Positions 26,097 through 34,173 of a stretch of 43,078 nt of DNA are shown one piece after another. Under the pieces are notes generated by a model. That model made no database searches. It was not told the DNA's origin and saw only the letters and a program-made list of their open reading frames with translations. The DNA lies in NCBI RefSeq assembly GCF_000154845.1, contig NZ_DS981473.1:1-43078 (forward strand). Reading direction: 5' to 3'. Source of the stretch: Phocaeicola coprocola DSM 17136 (GTDB lineage Bacteria > Bacteroidota > Bacteroidia > Bacteroidales > Bacteroidaceae). Position numbers and translations under genes: made by a program. The stretch's first letter is position 1; every line of letters starts with the position of its first letter.

Positions 26097-26996
26097 ATGA
26101 ACTTAACGACTAGCCTATTATTTTCATTGCTGTTTCTGCTATCGGTAGTATTACAGTGCATATTTGGAAATTTTTCATTTGAGTTTTTTGCTTTTCCATT
26201 GAATGCTGTAATAGCATTATTATGGATAGTTCTGATATGGTATGGCTATAAAGAATTGCGCAATTGGGTTATAGTCCGTATTTTACTTTCTTCCTCTGCT
26301 ACACGATGGACATTAGGTTGGTTTTTGGCCGGATGTCTGGTGATTGGTTTATTTCCACAGTTGTCGCCTGAAGATGCTACCAGAAAACAAGGGCCATTTG
26401 CAATGTTGGGGTGTTATAATTTTATGTCATCCTGGATATTTGTAGCCGGACTTTTTAGTTTGCTTACCCATTTGGGAATGATTACCGTTCGTCGTTATCT
26501 GCTGTCTGGAAAAAAACATTGGCGTTTTATTCTGAATCATGCTGGATTATGGCTGGCTTTGTTTGCCGGTTTTGTGGGAAGTGCCAGTGAACAAACATTG
26601 CGTCTTCCTGTTTTTCGTGATAAGCCCAATAATGAAGCATTTACTTCTCAGGGAAGAACCGTTTTTTTAGATAAACCGTTTCAACTGAAAGAGTTTGCAG
26701 TCGAACATTATGCTAATGGCACTCCACGGCATTTTTTTGCAGATATTATTGTTGATGAACAAGTAATTCGTTTGGAGGTAAACCATCCATATAGTGCAGG
26801 TTGGGGAGAGGATTATTACCTTACATCGTATGATATGCATTCGCCTGAACCAGCATATTGCGTAGTACAAATAGTGCGTGAACCGCTAAAATATGTCATG
26901 TTGGCCGGAATTATAATGATGCTGGTGGGAGGATTTCTTTTGTTTCTGGAAGGACCGAAGAGAAGTGATGCATCTTCTGCTGAAAAGCAAAATTAG
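26097..26996 (+). CDS. ResB-like cytochrome c biogenesis protein
   Basis: 299-residue membrane protein with N-terminal paired helices (SLLFSLLFLLSVVLQCIFG, LNAVIALLWIVLIWYGY), further helices around residues 70-165, an extracytoplasmic domain (about 180-260: FRDKPNNEAFTSQGRTVFLDKPFQLKEFAVEHYANGTPRHF) and a last helix (KYVMLAGIIMMLVGGFLLFL). This layout and the ResB-type phrase PFQLKEFAVEHY, together with the adjacent CcsA gene, indicate the ResB/CcsB partner of the system II haem-attachment complex. First gene of an apparent operon with ccsA and the cytochrome c peroxidase. Confidence 0.8.
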   Translation: MNLTTSLLFSLLFLLSVVLQCIFGNFSFEFFAFPLNAVIALLWIVLIWYGYKELRNWVIVRILLSSSATRWTLGWFLAGCLVIGLFPQLSPEDATRKQGPFAMLGCYNFMSSWIFVAGLFSLLTHLGMITVRRYLLSGKKHWRFILNHAGLWLALFAGFVGSASEQTLRLPVFRDKPNNEAFTSQGRTVFLDKPFQLKEFAVEHYANGTPRHFFADIIVDEQVIRLEVNHPYSAGWGEDYYLTSYDMHSPEPAYCVVQIVREPLKYVMLAGIIMMLVGGFLLFLEGPKRSDASSAEKQN

Positions 26997-27029
26997 TTGT
27001 CTGTTTATTTAAGTTAACCGATTTTGGAA

Positions 27030-27812
27030 ATGATAACCTGGGATAATTTCTATTTGTTTGCTATCGTTGCTGTGGCTTTATGGATATTGGGAGCTGGATT
27101 TGCTTTGTTTTCCAACGTAAAAAGTCGTATGGCAGTCATATTGAGTGTGTTGGGCACAATAACTTTGAGCGTTTTTATAGCTGGCTTCTGGATTAGTTTA
27201 CAGCGCCCTCCGCTACGTACCATGGGAGAAACACGGCTTTGGTATTCTTTTTTTATGGGAGTGTCTGGACTGCTTACTTATCTTCGGTGGAAGTACCGTT
27301 GGATTTTGGCTTTTTCTACAATAGTAGGAACTGTGTTTGTTTTACTTAATATTTTGAAGCCTGAAATTCATGACCAGTCGTTGATGCCTGCTTTGCAAAG
27401 CTTTTGGTTTGTACCCCATGTCACAGTCTATATGTTTTCTTATTCCGTATTGGGATGTGCTTTTATTCTTTCTTGTATGGGGCTTTACCGTCATCGGGAA
27501 AATTATCTGGAGGCTGCTGATAACCTGGTGTATACCGGGGTTGCTTTTTTTACTATCGGTATGCTTACCGGAGCTATTTGGGCAAAAGCTGCGTGGGGGC
27601 ATTACTGGAGTTGGGATCCCAAAGAAACTTGGGCTGCTTTTACCTGGGCGGGATATTTGTTGTATATACATTTGCGGCTATTCCGACGTTCGTCTCCACG
27701 TACATTGTATTGGGTCCTGATTGTTTCTTTTCTTTCTCTTCAAATGTGCTGGTATGGTGTGAATTATCTTCCTTCTGCCCAGCAAAGCATACATTTATAT
27801 AACCGTTCCTGA
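27030..27812 (+). CDS. ccsA: Cytochrome c biogenesis protein CcsA (haem handling)
   Basis: 260-residue multi-helix membrane protein that presents haem for covalent attachment to c-type cytochromes outside the membrane. The tryptophan-rich WWD signature WGHYWSWDPKETWAAFTW is present (about residue 190), and conserved histidines occur in FVPHVTVYMFSYS and near the C-terminus. I use the ATG at 27030; a TTG six bases upstream is less likely. It starts 33 bp after the ResB-like gene and is followed by a haem peroxidase, its likely client. Confidence 0.92.
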   Translation: MITWDNFYLFAIVAVALWILGAGFALFSNVKSRMAVILSVLGTITLSVFIAGFWISLQRPPLRTMGETRLWYSFFMGVSGLLTYLRWKYRWILAFSTIVGTVFVLLNILKPEIHDQSLMPALQSFWFVPHVTVYMFSYSVLGCAFILSCMGLYRHRENYLEAADNLVYTGVAFFTIGMLTGAIWAKAAWGHYWSWDPKETWAAFTWAGYLLYIHLRLFRRSSPRTLYWVLIVSFLSLQMCWYGVNYLPSAQQSIHLYNRS

Positions 27813-27864
27813 ATATTAAAATAGTGATAAATAGACCAAGTTGTTTAACTCTAACTAACAAATT

Positions 27865-29249
27865 ATGAAGAAAAGTTCTAAGATTATTCTGTCAGTGTTG
27901 GTGGTGGCTGTAGTACTTTTCGGTACATACCGGATTGTGAATAAGGCTCCTTCAACCAGTTTGGACAGTAATGCTCAGATGGCGGAAATCATTGAGAGCA
28001 GTGGGTGTATGGCATGTCATACAGCAAATCCTCAACTCCCGTTTTATGCGAACTTCCCTTTTGCCGGTAAATTGGTAAAGGAAGATATTCGGTTGGCGTA
28101 TCGTTCTTTTGACATGGATCCAATGATGGAAGCGCTGAAGAAAGGGAAAAAATCAGTGAAGTAGATTTGGCAAAGGTGGAAAAAGTAATTCTTGATGGGT
28201 CTATGCCTATGGTCAAATATTATTTGATACATTGGGGAGCTTCACTGAGTGATACTGAAAAGCAGATGGCATTAAATTGGGCGAAAGAACAGCGTGCTGC
28301 TTTTTATCCGAATTTACTTGCTGATGCGAAATGGAATAATGAAACCATTCGCCCGATTCAGAATTCAGTGGCTGTCGACGTTCGTAAGGTTATATTAGGA
28401 AATTTGCTTTTCCATGATGTACGTTTGTCTTCAGACAATACGGTTTCTTGTTCTTCTTGTCATGGTCTGAATACCGGAGGAGTGGATAATAAGCAATATT
28501 CTGAAGGAGTTGGTGGACAATTTGGTGGTGTAAATGCTCCTTCGGTATATAATGCACATTATAATTTTGTGCAGTTTTGGGATGGACGTGCAGCAACTTT
28601 GGCTGATCAGGCGGCTGGTCCTCCTTTGAATCCTGTGGAAATGGCAAGTACTTCGTTTGATGAGATTTGTGAAAAATTGAATGCAGATGCTGACTTCTCG
28701 AAAGCTTTTAAGGAAGTATATCCTGACGGCTTTAATCAGGCGAATATTACCGATGCTATTCAGGAATTTGAAAGAACATTGCTTACTCCTAACTCTCGTT
28801 TCGATAAATACCTGAAAGGAGATGAAACAGCTATGACTGCAGATGAACTGGCTGGCTACGATTTGTTCAAGAAATATAACTGTGCCACTTGTCATGTTGG
28901 AGAAAATATGGGAGGACAATCGTATGAATTGTTGGGTATTAAGCATGACTATTTCGCAGACAGAGGTACTGAGTTGACCATTGAGGATAATGGACGTTTT
29001 AAGGAAACAAAAAATGAAAGAGACAGACATCGTTTCAAAGTACCTGGCTTGCGTAATGTAGCTCTGACTGCTCCTTATTTCCATGATGGAACACAGGCTA
29101 CTCTTGATGAAACCGTCAAGGCAATGGCTAAATATGAAATAGGTGTCGATTTGAATGATCAGGAAGTTAAGCAGCTTGTTGCATTCCTGCATACATTAAC
29201 CGGTGAATATCAAGGTAAGTTGCTGGTTAATGACAATGACGTGCACTAA
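27865..29249 (+). pseudogene. Tri-haem cytochrome c peroxidase, one-base frameshift
   Basis: Periplasmic or envelope-anchored peroxidase that reduces H2O2 with electrons from cytochromes. An N-terminal membrane anchor (IILSVLVVAVVLFGTYRIV) is followed by an extra haem-binding domain with CMACH, then the two-haem CcpA/MauG core with CSSCH and CATCH (three CxxCH sites). The first frame ends at 28164 after GKKSVK; the second is open from about 28153 (ISEVDLAKVEK) to 29249. Adding one A to the six-A run at 28147-28152 gives KKGKKISEVDLAKVEK and exactly 462 codons (461 residues). Without repair, only the anchor and first haem domain are made. Preceded by ResB-like and CcsA genes that would mature it. 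Confidence 0.87.
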
Positions 29250-29264
29250 GACTATTTGTATCTT

Positions 29265-29301
29265 GAAATATCCTGTCATTTGATGATGGGATATTTCTTC
29301 T
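29265..29301 (+). terminator. Intrinsic terminator after the peroxidase gene
   Basis: 15-bp stem with two G-U pairs (29265-29279 with 29283-29297), 3-base loop, then a T/C-rich tract. Confidence 0.75.
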
Positions 29302-29341
29302 CTGTTTGTCTTTCTCTGCCGTGCCTTTTTGTCAAACCTCT

Positions 29342-29397
29342 GTTATCTTTGTTTCAGATTGAACTGTGACAACTTGGCAGAATTGTTCAAAGATAAC
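29342..29397. promoter_or_regulatory. Inverted repeat with opposed -7 elements upstream of ferritin
   Basis: GTTATCTTTG (29342-29351) and CAAAGATAAC (29388-29397) form a perfect 10-bp inverted repeat, with inner arms TTGAAC (29359-29364) and GTTCAA (29385-29390). The left arm contains a plus-strand -7 TATCTTTG, about 150 bases before ferritin; the right arm contains the same element on the minus strand. It could be an operator, or a leader-RNA structure. The remaining 29398-29503 shows nothing clear. Confidence 0.4.
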
Positions 29398-29503
29398 CTT
29401 GGTGACTTAATATTTCATAAAAACTTACTGTAGAGAAAGATTGTTGGCATTTCATTTGTTTATAAAGTAGTGTAAGATTACTACTTTTAAAATTAAAGAT
29501 ATT

Positions 29504-29989
29504 ATGATCTCAGAAAAATTACAAAAAGCAATCAACGATCAGATTACAGCTGAAATGTGGTCGTCTAATCTTTATTTGTCTATGTCTTTCTATTTGAAGA
29601 AAGAAGGTTTTGATGGCTTTGCACATTGGATGAAGCTACAGTCTCAGGAAGAGCTGCAACACGCTTATGATCTTGCTGATTACGTAGCAAAACGTGGTGG
29701 AGTTGCGTTGGTTGATAAAATCGATGTTGTTCCACAAGGATGGGGTAGCGTACTCGAAGTGTTCGAACATGTTTACAAACATGAATGCCACGTTTCTGAA
29801 TTGATTGACAATTTGGTAAATGTAGCTTCTGAGGTTAAAGATAAGGCTTCTCAAGATTTCTTGTGGGGATATGTTCGTGAACAGGTAGAAGAAGAAGCTA
29901 CAGCTCAGGGTATCGTTGAAAAGCTGAAGAAATGCGGTGATCATGCAGGTATTTTGTATCTGGATGATAAACTGGGCTCACGCAAGTAA
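29504..29989 (+). CDS. ftnA: Non-haem ferritin
   Basis: 161-residue iron-storage protein forming a 24-mer cage. The four-helix ferritin fold shows the ferroxidase-centre residues: Glu in QITAEMWSSNLYL, the ExxH in QSQEELQHAYDLA, and the later Glu in VREQVEEEATAQGIVEKL. Length matches bacterial FtnA. It is flanked by terminators and so is monocistronic, and sits directly after the haem peroxidase group, linking iron storage with peroxide handling. Confidence 0.95.
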   Translation: MISEKLQKAINDQITAEMWSSNLYLSMSFYLKKEGFDGFAHWMKLQSQEELQHAYDLADYVAKRGGVALVDKIDVVPQGWGSVLEVFEHVYKHECHVSELIDNLVNVASEVKDKASQDFLWGYVREQVEEEATAQGIVEKLKKCGDHAGILYLDDKLGSRK

Positions 29990-30023
29990 AAAAGATGTAG
30001 ATTGTTTTTTTTAGTCTATTGAT

Positions 30024-30062
30024 ATATTGCCATCCGATAATTTTCGGATGGCAATATTTTTT
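30024..30062 (+). terminator. Intrinsic terminator of ferritin
   Basis: 14-bp perfect stem (30024-30037 with 30044-30057), 6-base loop, followed by a T-run. Confidence 0.92.
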
Positions 30063-30063
30063 C

Positions 30064-30071
30064 TATCTTTG
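30064..30071 (+). promoter_or_regulatory. -7 element for the methyltransferase-like gene
   Basis: TATCTTTG immediately after the ferritin terminator and 26 bp before the next start codon; its -33 position falls inside the terminator hairpin. Confidence 0.55.
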
Positions 30072-30096
30072 TTCACCGTACTAAAGAAGATAATTT

Positions 30097-30777
30097 ATGC
30101 CGAACCTGTTTTTACGTGGATGGAATTGGTGCTGTCGTTTCCGCCATCGGTGTGGATATGGAGTACATTCTCCTTCCGATTTTTTTCTGATAACTTTTGT
30201 CGTTTATGAGCGTTTGGCATTTTATGCCTATAATTTGTTGCATGCCAAAAGAAAACAAGTTGAAAACTTGCCTCATTATCGTGAAAAAACGGATCGGTTG
30301 TTATTTCGTTTGGTGAATCATTTGCAGCCTCGGAATATGCTTGAAGTAGGAACCGGTAGTGGTTTATCGGCTAGGTATATGAGTGAAGCGAAGCATGTGC
30401 CTTTGTATACATTTGATGAAGGGAAAGAACACGAAGAAGTTATATCTTTGCTGAAAGATGCTCCTGAGGTAGATTATCGTTGCGGAAATGTCCTCTCTCT
30501 GTTGAGAAGTCGTGTAGAGGGACAGTCTTGTCCGGATATCGTGCATATTGCTTTTACTCCTTATTATAAGGAAGCATTTGACATGCTTCTTCCTTATGTT
30601 ACTTCAAGGACTTGTTTTTTTATAGGCTCGCCTTATGCAACTAAAGAAAAACGTCAATGGTGGAAGCAGGTTGTAGCTGATTCAAGAACTGGAGTGACGT
30701 TCGACTTGTATGATGTGGGCTTGGTCTTTTTTGATAAAAAAAGGATAAAAGAACATCGCATTGTGAATTTCCTTTAA
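30097..30777 (+). CDS. Class I SAM-dependent methyltransferase-fold protein
   Basis: 226-residue cytoplasmic protein. The SAM-binding motif I is visible as NMLEVGTGSGLSARYM (about residues 80-95), followed by an acidic strand end (LYTFDEGKE) and a later hydrophobic strand (CPDIVHIAFTPYYKEAF), as in O-methyltransferase-like proteins. The N-terminus is rich in Arg, Cys and aromatic residues (LRGWNWCCRFRHRCGYGVHSP), a feature seen in Bacteroidetes members of this group. Substrate unknown. It lies 15 bp ahead of the cobalamin adenosyltransferase gene, so the two are probably co-transcribed. Confidence 0.75.
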   Translation: MPNLFLRGWNWCCRFRHRCGYGVHSPSDFFLITFVVYERLAFYAYNLLHAKRKQVENLPHYREKTDRLLFRLVNHLQPRNMLEVGTGSGLSARYMSEAKHVPLYTFDEGKEHEEVISLLKDAPEVDYRCGNVLSLLRSRVEGQSCPDIVHIAFTPYYKEAFDMLLPYVTSRTCFFIGSPYATKEKRQWWKQVVADSRTGVTFDLYDVGLVFFDKKRIKEHRIVNFL

Positions 30778-30792
30778 TAACATATTTGTACT

Positions 30793-31362
30793 ATGAAAAA
30801 GAGTGTAATTTATACCCGGACGGGAGATGGTGGAACAACTTCGCTGGTTGGAGGAATGAGAGTTCCTAAAACACATATACGTTTGGAAGCATATGGTACA
30901 GTGGATGAGCTGAATGCTAATATTGGTGTTTTAGCAACCTGTGTAGAGGATGTTGCGATTTGTGACTTTCTTTTATATATCCAGCACAAGCTTTTTTCAC
31001 TCGGGGCCTATTTGGCAACAGACCAGTCTGTGACTGAACTGCATGTAGAAAGTCAGATTTCTGCTGAAGCAATAAAGCGTTTGGAGACTGCTATTGACGA
31101 ACTGGATAACTCTTTGCCCCCATTGAAGGCATTTGTTCTTCCGGGAGGAGCATTCTCTGCATCGTTGTGTCATGTTTGCCGTACGGTATGTCGCCGTGCT
31201 GAGCGTAGAATATTGGCACTGGAAGAACATGAAAATTGTATAATTGATCCTGAAATAAAGCAATTTGTGAACAGATTGTCTGATTATTTGTTTATTCTTT
31301 CCAGAAAGTTAAATCAATTAACACAGCATGATGAAATTTATTGGGATAAGAGTTGCAAATGA
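30793..31362 (+). CDS. Cob(I)alamin adenosyltransferase, PduO type
   Basis: 189-residue enzyme that transfers the adenosyl group of ATP to cob(I)alamin, making coenzyme B12. The N-terminal ATP-binding motif [20 protein letters not shown] is nearly canonical, followed by [16 protein letters not shown] and the C-terminal helix bundle with [12 protein letters not shown] and [17 protein letters not shown]. Length is normal. Cytoplasmic. No cobalamin riboswitch is seen upstream; the gene appears to ride on the promoter before the methyltransferase-like gene. Confidence 0.95.
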   Translation: MKKSVIYTRTGDGGTTSLVGGMRVPKTHIRLEAYGTVDELNANIGVLATCVEDVAICDFLLYIQHKLFSLGAYLATDQSVTELHVESQISAEAIKRLETAIDELDNSLPPLKAFVLPGGAFSASLCHVCRTVCRRAERRILALEEHENCIIDPEIKQFVNRLSDYLFILSRKLNQLTQHDEIYWDKSCK

Positions 31363-31382
31363 AAGAATTTGTTATACTTTTG
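31352..31382 (+). promoter_or_regulatory. Promoter for the DUF2795 gene
   Basis: GTTG (31352-31355), 19-bp spacer, TACTTTTG (31375-31382), 43 bp before the ATG. Confidence 0.55.
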
Positions 31383-31425
31383 TGGCTCAATAATAGAATG
31401 TAAAACTTTTTAAAACTAAGATACT

Positions 31426-31647
31426 ATGTATTGGACATTGGAATTGGCCTCAAAGCTGGAAGATGCACCATGGCCTGCTACAAAAGATGAGTTAATCGAC
31501 TACGCTATGCGTTCAGGAGCACCGCTGGAAGTTATTGAAAACTTGCAGGAGATGGAAGATGAAGACGAAATTTATGAAAGCATAGAAGATATTTGGCCGG
31601 ATTATCCGAGTAAAGAAGATTTTTTCTTCAACGAGGAAGAATATTAA
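31426..31647 (+). CDS. DUF2795 small acidic protein
   Basis: 73-residue protein. The body WTLELASKLEDAPWPATKDELIDYAMRSGAPLEVIENLQ matches the DUF2795 pattern (predicted small helical domain), and the tail is strongly acidic and aromatic (EDEDEIYESIEDIWPDYPSKEDFFFNEEEY). Function is not established. It has its own promoter and terminator. The terminator is the target of the intron that follows. Confidence 0.8.
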   Translation: MYWTLELASKLEDAPWPATKDELIDYAMRSGAPLEVIENLQEMEDEDEIYESIEDIWPDYPSKEDFFFNEEEY

Positions 31648-31677
31648 GGAAGTGTATACTTCCGTTCCTGTTTTTAT

Positions 31678-31715
31678 ATATCCCGCTAAAAATTATTTTT
31701 AGTGGGATATTTTTT
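31678..31715 (+). terminator. Intrinsic terminator of the DUF2795 gene, entered by a group II intron
   Basis: 15-bp stem with one G-U pair (31678-31692 with 31696-31710), 3-base loop TTA, then five T residues (31711-31715). The intron's first base follows directly. Confidence 0.92.
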
Positions 31716-32397
31716 GTATGCTCGGCATGAGTATTAGCTAACGGGTGCAAGTCCCCAATGAGCCCTAATAGCGGGAATCATACAGCCAAAAGCAAGGGTG
31801 TCCATCGCGAGTTGGAATCTGAAAGAAGCTGGCGGCAAACATCTGGTCTGACGAACAGAAACTTCATATAAGGCATATGACCGTGGGTAAGGTTGCGAAA
31901 CAAACTAAAGCCCTATAGCTATTCGGGACGGTTAGTGTAAATGGAGCAGACATAAGATTGAAAGTTAATACCCTTATCCGAGGAGGTCTCACGGACATAT
32001 GGTGAGGATGAATGATTCGAAGTACCATGATGGAGTAAAGCTTGCCGTGAGAAGTCAGCAGAGGTCGTAGTACCCAAGGCATGTATGCCTATAGGGAAGG
32101 ACCAAACTTTATTTAAACGGCATAACTGAAAACTACCGTTTGTTGGAACGAATGCATAAAACCAAAACAGAAGTATTGGGCTACCTTTAAAGAGATAGGA
32201 CGGAATCCGAAGGGTATAAAGGAGCGCAGACCTACAAATGGATGGTTGAAGAAGATGTCGTGGAAGTGTCTTTCGAAGAATACGAAAGGCATCCATAGTA
32301 AAGAACCGCCGTATGCCGAACGGCACGTACGGTGGTGTGAGAGGTCGGAAAACGAAAGTAGGAAGAAAACTACTTCGTTTTCCTCCTACTCGTTTAT
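31716..32397 (+). ncRNA. Group IIC intron without a reverse-transcriptase ORF
   Basis: A ribozyme of about 682 nt. The 5' end is GTATG (31716; consensus GTGYG). Domain I shows conserved group IIC stretches: GCAAGGGTGTCC (from 31793), GGAATCTGAAAGAAGC, GGTCTGACGAACAG and AACTTCATATAAGGC, and later GAAGTCAGCAGAGGTCG and GTAGTACCC. Domain V (about 32303-32336) is a 34-nt hairpin with ACCGCCGTA pairing to TACGGTGGT, a two-base CG bulge and a CGC triad as in class C introns. Domain VI (about 32340-32391) leaves a bulged A at 32388 as candidate branch point; the 3' end is near 32394-32397. There is no RT gene: domain IV (about 32100-32300) has only short broken frames. Position right after a terminator T-tract is the hallmark of class C introns. 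It would need a maturase supplied in trans. Confidence 0.85.
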
Positions 32398-32454
32398 TTG
32401 TTACTTTTATTGGAAAAGTGAAGTTGTTTTATTTCTCTGAAAACATAAAATCAA

Positions 32455-33675
32455 ATGAAAGAAATATCTCCTGAAACATCCTGTTTTATTTGTAAAAATC
32501 GTCATGAAGATGTACGGCAACTTGCTTTACAAGCCTCAAAGTATCCAGATGTAAATATGGCTGAGGCTGTTGTACAGATAGCGGGATGGCAGATTGCTGA
32601 AAAGAAGATTCCTCTATGGGCGCAGACCGAAGGGGTACGTTATCCGCAGCATTTGTCTATGGAACAATGTTCATCGGAAGTTACTGCACGATATAAGGCT
32701 TCATTAGTAAAAGGAGATAGCTTTGCAGATTTAACAGCAGGCTTAGGAGTAGATTTTTCGTTTATAGCTCGTAACTTTAATCAGGCAGACTATGTAGAAC
32801 GACAGGAAGTATTGTGTGAGCTGGCACAGCATAATTTTCCGTTGTTAGGTCTGAACCATGTGAGGATACATCAAGCAGATGGAACTGAGTTTCTTAAAAC
32901 AATGAAACCAGTAGATTGTTTGTTTCTTGATCCAGCTCGTCGCGACAGTAATGGTGGTAAGACTGTTTTGATTGCTGATTGTGAACCGGATGTATGTGCA
33001 CTCGAGGATTTGTTGGTTGAACGAGCGCATACGGTAATGATAAAGCTTTCCCCAATGCTTGATATGGCTTCGGCATTAAACGAACTGAAGTATGTGAGTG
33101 AAATACATATTGTAGCTGTTAATAACGAGTGTAAAGAGTTGATAATTATTCTTGATAAAGGGGAAAGTGAGGGTAAGGGTATTGATAATGAGGTTGTTAT
33201 AAGTTGTAAACAGGTTGTTAATAACTTCGTTCATCAACACCTCGATTTTACGATTTCGGAGGAGAAGAAAGCTGTATGTACGTTGGCTGAAAAGGTAGAG
33301 AGCTATCTTTATGAACCGGGAGCCGCTTTATTGAAAGCAGGAGCTTACCGTATTTTGTCAGAGAGATATGGTGTGAAAAAACTTCACGCTAATAGTCATT
33401 TGTATACTTCGGATGTGGAAGTAGATTTTCCCGGTCGTTGTTTCCGGGTATTGGCTGTATCGGGATTTGGGAAAAAGGAATTGAAAAGTTTTTTGCAAGG
33501 TGTAGAGAAGGCAAATCTGACAGTACGTAATTTCCCTTCTACGGTGGCCGAGCTCCGTAAGAAGCTGAAGCTAAAAGAGGGTGGGGATGTTTATCTATTT
33601 GCCACAACTCTTGCCAATGGAGATAAAGTATTGATTAAATGTGAGAAACTTAACTCTGAAAAGAATATTAGCTGA
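32455..33675 (+). CDS. Class I methyltransferase with THUMP-like C-terminal domain
   Basis: 406-residue cytoplasmic protein. A helical N-terminal region is followed by the SAM-binding fold: motif I FADLTAGLGVDFSFIA (about residue 98), the acidic strand end YVERQE, and LFLDPARRD (motif IV). The C-terminal half (VESYLYEPGAALLKAGAYRILSERYGVKKLHANSHLYTS) is the THUMP-like domain of this Bacteroidetes family. An RNA substrate is likely by family, but not proven. It starts 58 bp after the intron; its original promoter was probably in the region now separated by the intron. Confidence 0.85.
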   Translation: MKEISPETSCFICKNRHEDVRQLALQASKYPDVNMAEAVVQIAGWQIAEKKIPLWAQTEGVRYPQHLSMEQCSSEVTARYKASLVKGDSFADLTAGLGVDFSFIARNFNQADYVERQEVLCELAQHNFPLLGLNHVRIHQADGTEFLKTMKPVDCLFLDPARRDSNGGKTVLIADCEPDVCALEDLLVERAHTVMIKLSPMLDMASALNELKYVSEIHIVAVNNECKELIIILDKGESEGKGIDNEVVISCKQVVNNFVHQHLDFTISEEKKAVCTLAEKVESYLYEPGAALLKAGAYRILSERYGVKKLHANSHLYTSDVEVDFPGRCFRVLAVSGFGKKELKSFLQGVEKANLTVRNFPSTVAELRKKLKLKEGGDVYLFATTLANGDKVLIKCEKLNSEKNIS

Positions 33676-33726
33676 CAATAAAAATGCCGCTTTTCTATCT
33701 AAAATGAAAAGCGGCATTTTTATTGT
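33675..33726. terminator. Bidirectional intrinsic terminator
   Basis: 21-bp perfect stem (33675-33695 with 33706-33726) and 10-base loop, A-rich before and T-rich after, between convergent genes. It can serve both the methyltransferase gene and sufE. Confidence 0.92.
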
Positions 33727-33744
33727 CTTGAAGATTGATTATAT

Positions 33745-34173
33745 TTATTCAGCTTGTTTTGCTTTGAAGGCCAGAGCATACATACGCATTTGTTTTACCA
33801 TAGCCAGTAAGCCATTGCTACGAGTTGGTGACAAATGTTCTTTTAACCCGATCTTTTCAATAAAATAGAGATCGGAATTTAAAATTTCATCGGGGGTATG
33901 TCCTGATACAACTTTGATTAATAAAGCAATGATACCTTTTACTATTAAGGCATCGCTTTCTGCCTGAAAGACTACATTTCCATCTTCCATATCAGCCTGA
34001 AGCCATACACGGCTTTGACAGCCATCTATCAGATTTTGCTCTGTTTTATATTTTTCATCGAGTGGTTCTTGTTCATTTCCCAAGTCGATAAGTAACTGGT
34101 ATTTATCCATCCAGTCGTCGAAGTCACTGAATTCTTCGATTACCTCGTCTTGAAGTTCGTTGATTGTTTTCAT
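33745..34173 (-). CDS. sufE: SufE family cysteine-desulfurase activator
   Basis: 142-residue protein that accepts sulfur from the SufS cysteine desulfurase and passes it on for Fe-S cluster assembly. The sulfur-accepting Cys lies in LIDGCQSRVWLQ (about residue 51), and the phrases FDDWMDKYQLLIDLG and SPTRSNGLLAMVKQM are characteristic. Its ATG overlaps the stop of the M28 gene as ATGA, so the two are translationally coupled; no other suf genes are nearby. Ends at the shared terminator. Confidence 0.94.
   Translation of the reverse strand: MKTINELQDEVIEEFSDFDDWMDKYQLLIDLGNEQEPLDEKYKTEQNLIDGCQSRVWLQADMEDGNVVFQAESDALIVKGIIALLIKVVSGHTPDEILNSDLYFIEKIGLKEHLSPTRSNGLLAMVKQMRMYALAFKAKQAE

Noticed and set aside
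28431..29192. Long (253-codon) minus-strand open frame opposite the peroxidase gene
   Set aside because: It mirrors a highly conserved coding region and has implausible composition (Cys, Ile, Ser, Phe rich), with no promoter.
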